Shown: positions 1 to 5,036 of the stretch, one piece after another | Position numbering within the stretch: position 1 is the first letter of the stretch | How the letters are laid out: every line of letters starts with the position of its first letter | Assembly: GCA_028866445.1 (NCBI GenBank) | Contig: JAGWIE010000126.1 | Span: 1 to 5,036 of the forward strand | Source: Rhodospirillales bacterium | Lineage (GTDB): Bacteria; Pseudomonadota; Alphaproteobacteria; Acetobacterales; Acetobacteraceae | Length of the DNA: 5,036 nt | Reading direction: 5' to 3' | The notes under the pieces: model-generated | What the model was told of the DNA's origin: nothing | The model's input: only the letters and a program-made list of their open reading frames with translations | Databases searched by the model: none | Program-made: the position numbers and the translations under genes

Positions 1-401
1 CATTGCAGGCAAGGCCAGGCGGCGGGCAGGCCTGTGAAAATGGGGTCAGGCGCGATCTCCACCCGGCTCATCCCCACTTCTGGGGCATTCATCAACCCAA
101 CCTCGCCGCCCAGCGCCTGCGCCAGAAGCTGGTGGCCAAGGCACATGCCAAGATAAGGCCGCCCGGCTTTCACCCATTGGGCAATCACCGCCATTTCATC
201 CAGCAGCCAGGGGTGTTTGGCGGTCTGCCACACATCCATTGGCCCGCCCATCACCAGCAGCGCATCGAAATGGTCCAGCGGCGGAATCGCCTCGCCCTCA
301 TCCAGCTCCACGGCGTGCATGGTGCAGCCACGGGCTTTCATCACGTCGCGGAAGCTGCCGGGATGTTCCGATACGGCGTGTTGAAAGACGAGGATTTTCA
401 T
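1..401 (-). CDS. Class I glutamine amidotransferase-like protein (partial, C-terminus beyond window)
   Basis: The reverse strand reads in frame from an ATG at 401 to the window edge, giving 133 residues without a stop. The start follows a GGAG motif (410-413) by 8 bases. Seen: a short beta-strand start (MKILVFQH), then a MGGPMDVW turn at residues 51-58, then LGMCLGHQ at residues 84-91. The last matches the nucleophile elbow of class I (GMP synthase-type) glutamine amidotransferases, with Cys87 as the expected nucleophile. Such domains hydrolyse glutamine to deliver ammonia. The stand-alone relatives (the GuaA-like amidotransferase group) are usually about 230-240 residues and often have no known acceptor substrate. 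The catalytic His/Glu pair would lie beyond the window, so activity cannot be judged. It is divergent from mutL. The family call is firm; the specific function is unknown. Confidence 0.88.
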   Translation of the reverse strand, partial: MKILVFQHAVSEHPGSFRDVMKARGCTMHAVELDEGEAIPPLDHFDALLVMGGPMDVWQTAKHPWLLDEMAVIAQWVKAGRPYLGMCLGHQLLAQALGGEVGLMNAPEVGMSRVEIAPDPIFTGLPAAWPCLQ

Positions 402-430
402 GGGGCGATCTCCGCGATTGAGGCATTACC

Positions 431-459
431 ACTATTGCAGGGAAACTTTCTTTCGTGAA
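431..459 (-). promoter_or_regulatory. Candidate promoter of the amidotransferase gene
   Basis: On the reverse strand TTCACG (454-459) and AATAGT (431-436) are separated by exactly 17 bases, each matching four of six positions of the sigma-70 consensus. The -10 box lies about 30 bases ahead of the ATG at 401, a normal leader length. This is pattern matching only, and alphaproteobacterial promoters are degenerate. Confidence 0.33.
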
Positions 460-460
460 G

Positions 461-472
461 CGCCTGCAGGCG
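461..472. repeat. 12-bp perfect palindrome between the divergent genes
   Basis: CGCCTGCAGGCG is its own reverse complement. It lies just upstream of the candidate amidotransferase -35 box and 29 bases ahead of the mutL start. It could be an operator half-site pair or chance in GC-rich DNA; no matching regulator is recognised. Confidence 0.4.
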
Positions 473-501
473 GGACTCGGGCCCGCATGGTATGAAGGGC
501 A

Positions 502-2238
502 ATGCCCATACGCCGCCTTGCTGAAACCACCATCAACCGTATCGCCGCCGGGGAGGTGATTGAACGCCCGGCCGCGGCGGTGAAGGAGCTGGTGGAGAAC
601 GCGCTGGATGCCGGGGCAAAGCGGATCGAGGTGATTCTAGCGGGCGGCGGGGTCGAGCGGATCGAGATTATTGATGATGGCTGCGGCATACCGGAAGCCG
701 AGCTGCCACTGGCGATTGAGCGCCATGCGACCTCCAAATTGCAAGACGACATGCTGGTGCAGATTTCCACGCTGGGCTTCCGGGGCGAAGCGCTGCCCTC
801 GATAGGGGCTGCCGCCCGGCTAACACTGATCAGCCGCCCGGCGGACCAGGATTCCGCCTGGCGGATTGACGTGGCGGGCGGGGTGGTGACCGCAGCGCGG
901 CCAGTGCCAGGGGTGAAGGGCACGCGCGCCATTGCCGAGGATTTGTTTTACGCTACCCCAGCCCGGCGGAAATTCCTGCGCTCCCCCCGCGCCGAGGCCG
1001 AAGCCGCGGAGCGCACCGTATGGCGCCTCGCTCTTGCCGCCCCTCATGTGGCCTTCCGCCTGGTTTCAGACGAGCGGGTGGTGTTTGACCTGCCCGCCCA
1101 GGAAGAAGCCGCCCGCATTGCCGCCTTGTTTGGCCGCGAAGCCGCCAACACCATGCTGCCATTAATGGCTGAGCGTGAGGATGTACGGCTCTCCGGCCTT
1201 ATCGGCCCGGCCAGCCTCAACCGCGCCACCTCGCAATTGCAAAGCTTCGTGGTGAATGGCCGCCCGGTGCAGGATTCCATGCTGCGCCTTTCATTGCGGC
1301 TCGCCTACCGGGATGTGATTCCCGCCGGGCGCTTTCCCGTGGCGGCTTTGCGGTTGGAACTGCCAGATGACGCGCTGGACGTGAATGTGCACCCCGCCAA
1401 ATCCGAATTGCGCTTTGCCGACCAGAACGGCATCCGCAGCCTGGTAATTGGGGCGATTGGAAGGGCGCTTTCCGTGCCTGTAAGTTTGGCAAGCGCGCCG
1501 GTAGCGGCCTTGCCAACCCGCCGCTTCTACCCGCTACCCGCCATGCCCAAAAGCACCGCGCGCGGCTTTGCCGAGGCTGAGCTGGCACTGGCGGCGCTGC
1601 CTGTGGCGCGGACAGTGTTTCAGGAACAAGATGAGCCAGAACCGGAGACAGACCACCCGCTCGGCGCGCCGCTGGCGCAGATATTGGACACTTACGTGCT
1701 GGCACAGGCGCCGGATGGCTCGCTTGTTATCATCGACCAGCACGCCGCCCATGAGCGGCTGACAGAGGAGCGCCTGCGCGCGCAATTCATGGAAGGGCGC
1801 ATTGCCACCCAGCCCTTGCTGGTGCCGGTGGTGGTGGAGTTTCCGCCGATGGAAACCGCCCGGCTATTGGCGGAAGCTGAGATTTTAGCCAGGCTGGGAC
1901 TGGAGATTGAAGCCTTCGGCCCCGGCGCCGTGCTGGTGCGCGCCCTGCCCGCCGCCTTGAAAGAACCTGATGCCGCCAGCCTGCTGCGCGACCTGGCGGA
2001 AGAATTCGCCGAATCCGGTGCGCCTTTGGCGTTGGAAGCAAAGCTGGATGCGGCCTTGGCGCGGCTGGCCTGCCACCGTTCCATCCGCGCCGGGCGGCGC
2101 TTGCAGCGCGAGGAGATGGACGCATTGCTGCGCGAGATGGAGGCGACACCGCGCGCGGCCACATGCTCCCACGGGCGGCCGACCTTCTTGAAGCTCACCC
2201 GCGCGGATTTAGAGAAAATGTTCGGCCGGCGTGCGTGA
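502..2238 (+). CDS. mutL: DNA mismatch repair protein MutL (endonuclease type)
   Basis: MutL couples MutS mismatch recognition to strand processing. The 578-residue protein has the full GHKL ATPase set: KELVEN with Glu29 and Asn33, DDGCGI at 58-63, RHATSK at 74-79, the GFRGEAL lid at 92-98, and DVNVHPAKSE at 293-302. After a short linker (about 325-385) comes the dimerisation/nuclease domain. This has DQHAAHERLTEE at 412-423, which fits the metal-binding DQHA(X)2E(X)4E motif, then ACHR (523-526), CSHGRP (555-560) and a terminal FGRR. QPLLVP (437-442) matches the sliding-clamp-binding motif known in MutL C-terminal domains. This suggests self-nicking repair without MutH. It is slightly shorter than typical MutL (about 600-640). 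The start is set by the canonical MPIRRL N-terminus. The ribosome site is weak: GAAGGG ends only two bases before the ATG, and the ATGs just upstream are out of frame or stop at once. Confidence 0.98.
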   Translation: MPIRRLAETTINRIAAGEVIERPAAAVKELVENALDAGAKRIEVILAGGGVERIEIIDDGCGIPEAELPLAIERHATSKLQDDMLVQISTLGFRGEALPSIGAAARLTLISRPADQDSAWRIDVAGGVVTAARPVPGVKGTRAIAEDLFYATPARRKFLRSPRAEAEAAERTVWRLALAAPHVAFRLVSDERVVFDLPAQEEAARIAALFGREAANTMLPLMAEREDVRLSGLIGPASLNRATSQLQSFVVNGRPVQDSMLRLSLRLAYRDVIPAGRFPVAALRLELPDDALDVNVHPAKSELRFADQNGIRSLVIGAIGRALSVPVSLASAPVAALPTRRFYPLPAMPKSTARGFAEAELALAALPVARTVFQEQDEPEPETDHPLGAPLAQILDTYVLAQAPDGSLVIIDQHAAHERLTEERLRAQFMEGRIATQPLLVPVVVEFPPMETARLLAEAEILARLGLEIEAFGPGAVLVRALPAALKEPDAASLLRDLAEEFAESGAPLALEAKLDAALARLACHRSIRAGRRLQREEMDALLREMEATPRAATCSHGRPTFLKLTRADLEKMFGRRA

Positions 2239-2304
2239 ATTTCGATAAAGGGCTGCTTCACGGCTTTGAGTCCGCGCTTACGCGCACACTAAACCGATCA
2301 AGCT
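2239..2304. other. Convergent intergenic gap
   Basis: These 66 bases separate the 3' ends of mutL and the facing flavin-binding protein gene. Only very short stems are visible (for example CGCG-CTTA-CGCG near 2273-2284) and no T-run follows, so no terminator can be called for either gene. Confidence 0.5.
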
Positions 2305-2946
2305 CTACCCGATTTTGAAAAACGCCGTTTCCGCCGGCATCTCCACGCCAGGCAGGTTTTTCGGATTCGCCTCCGGTTTGCCGATTTCGTAACGCACGGG
2401 AATCACGCCGGTCCAGACCGGAAAATCCGCGTCTTCGTCGTCATCGGGCTGGCCGCTGCGCAGCTTGGCGCTGGCCTCAGTGATCTTCATGGTCAGCACC
2501 GTCGTCGCCTTCAGCTCCTGCGGTTTCACCGGGCGCAACCTCTCCCACTGACCGGGAATGGTGCGGTTGACCATGTGGCGCAACTGCGTTTCTTTTTCCG
2601 CATCCACCAATTTTTCAGGCTTGCCGAAGATCATCACCGAACGATGATTGATGTTATAATTATAGGCCGAACGTGCCATCACCAGCCCATCATAGAGGCT
2701 GATAGTCACACAGACCTCCTGACATTCCGCATTTTCCAGCATTCGGCTGGCCGAGGAACCGTGCCAGAAAATCCTGTCGCCATCGCGCCATTGCAGAGTC
2801 GGCGTTACATAAGGCGAGCCGTTGAACACATAGCCCACATGGCAGAGCGGCATCGCGTCCAGAATTGCGTGAATGGTTGCTGCGTCATACTCGGCGATCT
2901 GATGGTAGCGCTTCACACGCGCGCGCTCACTGGGCGGGGTGGACAT
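2305..2946 (-). CDS. Pyridoxamine 5'-phosphate oxidase-like FMN-binding protein
   Basis: A 213-residue protein of the split-barrel flavin-binding superfamily, in the group that includes NimA-like nitroimidazole reductases and 'flavin-nucleotide-binding' proteins. Seen: RVKRYHQIAEYD at 9-20, an ILDAMPLCHVGYV helix-strand at 28-40, SPYVTPT at 44-50, RDGDRIFWHGSSASRML at 54-70, and LYDGLVMARSAYNYNINHRSVMIFG at 84-108. This order is typical of the Pyridox_ox_2 family, with the HGSSASR and HRSVM segments in the expected flavin-phosphate region. An acidic patch (QPDDDEDAD, 166-174) interrupts the C-terminal third. It is probably a cytoplasmic, FMN- or F420/heme-type binding protein. Substrate unknown, and a true vitamin B6 oxidase role is unlikely. 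The start at 2946 is chosen over an in-frame ATG at 2988 because AGGAG lies five bases ahead of it. The gene converges on mutL. Confidence 0.9.
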   Translation of the reverse strand: MSTPPSERARVKRYHQIAEYDAATIHAILDAMPLCHVGYVFNGSPYVTPTLQWRDGDRIFWHGSSASRMLENAECQEVCVTISLYDGLVMARSAYNYNINHRSVMIFGKPEKLVDAEKETQLRHMVNRTIPGQWERLRPVKPQELKATTVLTMKITEASAKLRSGQPDDDEDADFPVWTGVIPVRYEIGKPEANPKNLPGVEMPAETAFFKIG

Positions 2947-2951
2947 GGAGG

Positions 2952-2956
2952 CTCCT
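2952..2956 (-). promoter_or_regulatory. Ribosome binding site fixing the start of the FMN-binding protein
   Basis: AGGAG on the reverse strand, five bases before the ATG at 2946. The longer reading frame that starts 14 codons upstream would place this site inside the coding region, so the shorter start is preferred. Confidence 0.75.
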
Positions 2957-3013
2957 GAAAGTTTGGGCCTCCAGCAGACCAGCGCCACATCTTCCCGTCA
3001 AGAATTTTTGTTT

Positions 3014-3019
3014 ATTATA
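3014..3019 (-). promoter_or_regulatory. Candidate -10 box for the FMN-binding protein gene
   Basis: A perfect TATAAT on the reverse strand inside a conspicuously AT-rich block (about 3002-3030), roughly 67 bases before the start codon at 2946. No good -35 box is found 16-19 bases upstream (best reading AACATA), so an activator-dependent or chance site is possible. A TTGACG at 2996-3001 is well formed as a -35 but lacks a -10 partner. Confidence 0.32.
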
Positions 3020-3085
3020 GCTATTATTTTGCTGACTATGTTGGCCTACTGGAAACTGAAATTCTAAAACGGCTGAAGCCGGGGC

Positions 3086-3120
3086 AAATAAAAAGGCCGG
3101 AGCAATGCCCCGGCCTTTTT
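3086..3120 (-). terminator. Rho-independent terminator of the outer-membrane protein gene
   Basis: On the reverse strand an A-tract leads into GGCCGGGGC, a three-base loop ATT, then GCTCCGGCC and TTTTTATTT. The stem is fully paired if one G-U wobble is allowed; on the plus strand the same position is an A-C mismatch, so the minus-strand reading fits better. It begins 24 bases after the stop of the barrel gene at 3144. The T-run on the other side (3116-3122) could also let it work on the plus strand, but no plus-strand gene ends here. Confidence 0.9.
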
Positions 3121-3143
3121 TTCTTCAGGCAGAAACTGCCAGA

Positions 3144-4307
3144 TTAGAACAGCAGGCCAGCTTCCAGCGTGCCCACGAACTGGAACTTGTCGGTGCCGCT
3201 ATGGCCGTAACCGTAGGAAACGCCGTCAGCCTTGTTACGAAGCAGGTACAGGCCGCCACCGTTCACGCGGGCGAACAGGTCCTTATACTGCCAGGTGGGG
3301 GAAACAGCGAAGCCAACAGCTTCGGATTTCGGACCAACGAACCAGCTGCTGTTGCCGGTGGAGTTCTCATACTCAACCCAACCGCCAAGGGAGTAAGGCG
3401 AGGTGCCGAAAGAATAGTCGCCAAACACGTCCGCGCCGAAATTGGCGGTGGATTTGTCGATACCAAGCTGATGATCAACCTTGGAATAAACATACTGAAC
3501 TTCAGGGATAATGTTCAAATTGCCCTGGGTCCAGCTGTACCAGCCGCCGATCATCTGGGAGTTCATGTAGTACGGGCCGTACTGGCCAACGGTGGTGCCG
3601 GAGCCCCAGCCATAGGTGCGGGCGTTCAGGCCAATGCGACCGAGATTGCCAGCGTAGTACACATTCACGTTGTTGCTGGAATTGATCGTGTAGCTGACCA
3701 ACGCCTGCAGGAAGTTGAACACATGCGTGTCCCAACCATCGCCGAATTCGACGGTCGCGGTAACTGGGCCAGCGGTGTAGCTGCCTTCAACGCCATCCGA
3801 CTGGCTGTTCTGCACATAGAAGATATCGGTGGTGAGCTGCGACTCGTTGTTCCAGTCGATGGCGGACTCCCAACCTTCCAGCGAAGCCATACGGCCGGCG
3901 GAGATGGTGAAGGGCATATCCTTCGGCGCAATGGTCACGTAACCAGCATAAAGCGGGCCGGTGCTGAAATTGTTGATGGAGGTCTGGCCAGGACGGCCGG
4001 AGGCACCCACCGTGATCGCGCCGCCATTGGAGCCGACTTCAATGGTGAATTGCAGCTCACCGGTGGTCTTCTGCAACTCAACCAGGCCGTTCGCGACATT
4101 GGCACCGTGGTTCAGCGTGTCATTCGGCAGGTTGCTGACATAGTAGCCATAGCCGTCCACGCCGCCGCTGAGGCTCAGCTGGCCGAGGGGGCCGCCATCG
4201 ATATTGATCGCGGTTGGGCCGTTCATGGCATGGGCCGAGTGGAGAGCCAGAAGAGAGGACGCGGCCACAAAGCCCAGTCCCATAAGTTGCCGACGCATCG
4301 TAATCAT
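3144..4307 (-). CDS. Outer-membrane beta-barrel protein, putative porin
   Basis: A 387-residue protein with a classical Sec signal: basic MRRQ at 4-7, a hydrophobic stretch at 8-22, and a cleavage site after AHA (25-27), leaving about 360 mature residues. The mature part is rich in Gly, Asn, Ser, Thr, Tyr and Trp in alternating strands (for example GQLSLSGGVDGYGYYVSNL near the N-terminus) with no hydrophobic helices. It ends in LEAGLLF, and the terminal Phe is the BAM recognition signature of barrel proteins. The style resembles the putative beta-barrel porin-2/OmpL-like proteins common in acidophilic and acetic-acid alphaproteobacteria; I cannot name a substrate. The start at 4307 follows AGGAGG by four bases; an in-frame ATG three codons later would be 13 bases away. 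It is transcribed alone, with its own terminator downstream and purF terminators upstream. Confidence 0.87.
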   Translation of the reverse strand: MITMRRQLMGLGFVAASSLLALHSAHAMNGPTAINIDGGPLGQLSLSGGVDGYGYYVSNLPNDTLNHGANVANGLVELQKTTGELQFTIEVGSNGGAITVGASGRPGQTSINNFSTGPLYAGYVTIAPKDMPFTISAGRMASLEGWESAIDWNNESQLTTDIFYVQNSQSDGVEGSYTAGPVTATVEFGDGWDTHVFNFLQALVSYTINSSNNVNVYYAGNLGRIGLNARTYGWGSGTTVGQYGPYYMNSQMIGGWYSWTQGNLNIIPEVQYVYSKVDHQLGIDKSTANFGADVFGDYSFGTSPYSLGGWVEYENSTGNSSWFVGPKSEAVGFAVSPTWQYKDLFARVNGGGLYLLRNKADGVSYGYGHSGTDKFQFVGTLEAGLLF

Positions 4308-4311
4308 TATG

Positions 4312-4317
4312 CCTCCT
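4312..4317 (-). promoter_or_regulatory. Strong ribosome binding site of the barrel protein gene
   Basis: A perfect AGGAGG on the reverse strand, four bases before the ATG at 4307. It is the best Shine-Dalgarno sequence in the window and fits an abundant outer-membrane protein. The close spacing leaves the in-frame ATG at 4298 as a possible alternative start. Confidence 0.8.
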
Positions 4318-4342
4318 AGTTGCGCATGTTTTGCGCGTGATG

Positions 4343-4371
4343 CCTAAACCCTAATCGAATGGCGCGGACAA
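4343..4371 (-). promoter_or_regulatory. Weak candidate promoter of the barrel protein gene
   Basis: On the reverse strand TTGTCC (4366-4371) and TTTAGG (4343-4348) are 17 bases apart, giving a leader of about 30 bases before the ATG at 4307. The -10 match is poor (three of six), so this is only the best of several weak options between 4310 and 4540. Confidence 0.2.
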
Positions 4372-4501
4372 ACTTAAAAATTCGCCTTAACAAACGCCAT
4401 CAGCAGTAACCGGACTGCAACCTACATGCCACTAATGCCGAATGCCAGACCAAACCTGGCTCGGTAGCATTTTGGAGGGCGAATGTGGCTTAAATGACAC
4501 A

Positions 4502-4591
4502 TTATGCTGCGTACCGCGTTGATTTTACAGTAACACCATAAAAATTCAGCGGTAAGGTCCGGTCTACCGGCCCTTCGCTGACGCAGCATAA
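4502..4591. repeat. 90-bp element bounded by perfect 11-bp inverted repeats
   Basis: TTATGCTGCGT (4502-4512) and ACGCAGCATAA (4581-4591) are exact reverse complements 68 bases apart. Inside, ACCGC (4513-4517) can pair with GCGGT (4549-4553), followed by TGA/TCA and TTTT/AAAA. AAGG-T-CCGG (4554-4562) pairs with CCGG-C-CCTT (4567-4575) around a TCTA loop. The three helices abut, giving a compact three-way junction. A competing pairing, TCAGCG (4546-4551) with CGCTGA (4576-4581), lengthens the second hairpin at the cost of the first. No clear target-site duplication flanks it. It may be structured RNA, a small mobile repeat, or just nested terminators. Confidence 0.6.
4539..4581 (-). terminator. 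Second, tandem terminator-like hairpin behind purF
   Basis: On the reverse strand TCAGCG-AAGG-G-CCGG, loop TAGA, CCGG-A-CCTT-AC-CGCTGA gives 14 pairs with one mismatch and a two-base bulge, followed by ATTTTTA. The hairpin plus T-run fits a Rho-independent terminator reading in the purF direction, just past the first one. It would insulate the barrel gene from purF read-through. Confidence 0.55.
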
Positions 4592-4618
4592 AAAACCCCG
4601 CCTTGTGGACGGGGGGTT
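4588..4618 (-). terminator. Rho-independent terminator of purF
   Basis: On the reverse strand CCCCGTC, loop CACAA, GGCGGGG forms seven pairs (one G-U), flanked by AA/TT and followed by six T residues. It lies about 60 bases after the purF stop codon. No T-run follows on the other strand, so it is directional. Confidence 0.85.
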
Positions 4619-4676
4619 GAGACAATGCAAGCGTTTAAGCTGGATAATTTCGAAAGAGTCGCTTGAACCAGAGCGC

Positions 4677-5036
4677 CTAGTTTAATTCCGCCAACAGGCT
4701 TGGCCTGGTCACGCGCGCTTCGGCATTATCCGTAAGCTGGATCGGGTAATCGCCTGTGAAACAGGCATCACAGAAAGCAGGTTCGGTGGCGTCACGCCCG
4801 CCCTTACCCAAGGCTTTGTAAAGCCCATCGATTGAAATGAAGGCCAGCGAATCAACACCGATAAGTTTCGCCATTTCTTCTACAGAATTGCGGGCCGCCA
4901 GCAGCTTGGCGCGTTCTGGCGTATCGATTCCGTAAAAGCAGGAATGGGTGGTGGGCGGCCCGGCGATGCGCATATGCACCTCCTTCGCCCCGGCCTGGCG
5001 CACCATCTCCACAATCTTCTGGCTGGTGGTGCCACG
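4677..5036 (-). CDS. purF: Amidophosphoribosyltransferase (partial, C-terminal 119 residues)
   Basis: PurF makes 5-phosphoribosylamine from PRPP and glutamine, the first committed step of de novo purine synthesis. The visible part begins in the PRPP-binding loop (RGTTSQKIV) and continues with GAKEVHMRIAGPPTTHSCFYGIDTPER and IGVDSLAFISIDGLY, both highly typical of the family. FCDACFTGDYP follows, then the stop. Fragment residues Cys33 (THSCFYG) and Cys89/Cys92 (CDAC) fit three of the four 4Fe-4S ligands known from the Bacillus subtilis enzyme (Cys382, 437, 440), with nearly the same spacing. This indicates the iron-sulfur class rather than the cluster-free E. coli class. The N-terminal glutaminase domain and the start lie beyond the window. 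It is followed by tandem terminators and appears to end its transcription unit. Confidence 0.97.
   Translation of the reverse strand, partial: RGTTSQKIVEMVRQAGAKEVHMRIAGPPTTHSCFYGIDTPERAKLLAARNSVEEMAKLIGVDSLAFISIDGLYKALGKGGRDATEPAFCDACFTGDYPIQLTDNAEARVTRPSLLAELN

Larger units (their letters stand above)
4308..4676. other. Gene-free region between the barrel gene and purF
   Basis: This 369-base stretch has no credible coding sequence. From right to left it holds the purF terminator (4588-4618), a second terminator-like hairpin (4539-4581) inside an 11-bp inverted repeat, and then about 190 bases of barrel-gene upstream sequence. The last part contains three copies of ATGCC (4426-4430, 4435-4439, 4442-4446) and a small hairpin GCCAG-7-CTGGC (4444-4460). 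A 67-codon reverse reading frame at 4422-4625 runs through both terminators and looks spurious. Confidence 0.6.

Noticed and set aside
3..458. 151-codon plus-strand frame at the left edge
   Set aside because: It is antisense to the amidotransferase frame, which has the catalytic LGMCLGHQ motif and a ribosome site; the plus frame has no recognisable domain.
1692..2261. 189-codon reverse frame inside mutL
   Set aside because: It is antisense to the conserved MutL C-terminal domain, is Ser/Arg/Ala-rich and low in information, as expected for a shadow frame in GC-rich DNA.
2268..2288. Possible terminator between mutL and the facing gene
   Set aside because: The best stem is four base pairs (CGCG-CTTA-CGCG) and no T-run follows on either strand.
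2575..2958. 127-codon plus-strand frame opposite the FMN-binding protein
   Set aside because: The reverse strand has the family motifs and an AGGAG site; the plus frame has neither.
4441..4475. Possible tRNA-like piece (GGCTCGGTAGC resembles a D-arm)
   Set aside because: No TTCGA T-loop, anticodon arm or acceptor stem can be assembled around it.
4502..4591. Insertion sequence or transposon end pair
   Set aside because: There is no transposase and no convincing target-site duplication; only a non-autonomous repeat remains possible, and that needs genome-wide copies.
4422..4625. 67-codon reverse-strand frame between the barrel gene and purF
   Set aside because: It runs through two terminator hairpins, has no ribosome site I can see, and its Cys/Arg/His-rich composition resembles translated noncoding DNA.

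Overview
The window looks like a chromosomal housekeeping stretch of a Gram-negative alphaproteobacterium. The genes are GC-rich. MutL carries its own endonuclease motif, as in lineages without MutH, PurF keeps the cysteines of the Fe-S type enzyme, and there is a signal-peptide-bearing outer-membrane barrel protein. The Acetobacteraceae are a plausible home, but that is an impression from protein style and not a proven assignment. No phage, transposon, CRISPR array, tRNA or rRNA gene is visible.

Layout from left to right. (1) Positions 1-401, minus strand: N-terminal part of a class I glutamine amidotransferase-like protein, cut by the window edge. (2) Positions 402-501: a short divergent control region with a candidate promoter for the amidotransferase and a 12-bp palindrome. 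(3) Positions 502-2238, plus strand: complete mutL. (4) Positions 2239-2304: a short convergent gap with no convincing terminator. (5) Positions 2305-2946, minus strand: a complete FMN-binding, pyridoxamine-phosphate-oxidase-like protein. (6) Positions 2947-3143: its AT-rich promoter region, then a strong terminator for the next gene. (7) Positions 3144-4307, minus strand: a complete outer-membrane beta-barrel protein. (8) Positions 4308-4676: a gene-free stretch with the barrel gene's leader, a 90-bp inverted-repeat element and two terminator-like hairpins in a row behind purF. (9) Positions 4677-5036, minus strand: the C-terminal end of purF, cut by the window edge.

The genes do not form an obvious operon. 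MutL (mismatch repair), PurF (purine synthesis), the flavin-binding protein and the barrel protein each appear to have their own transcription signals, and terminators separate purF from the barrel gene. I found no convincing new multi-gene system. The most unusual item is the structured 90-bp element at 4502-4591. Its perfect 11-bp terminal inverted repeats enclose a hairpin that reads as a second purF terminator and can also be drawn as a three-way junction.
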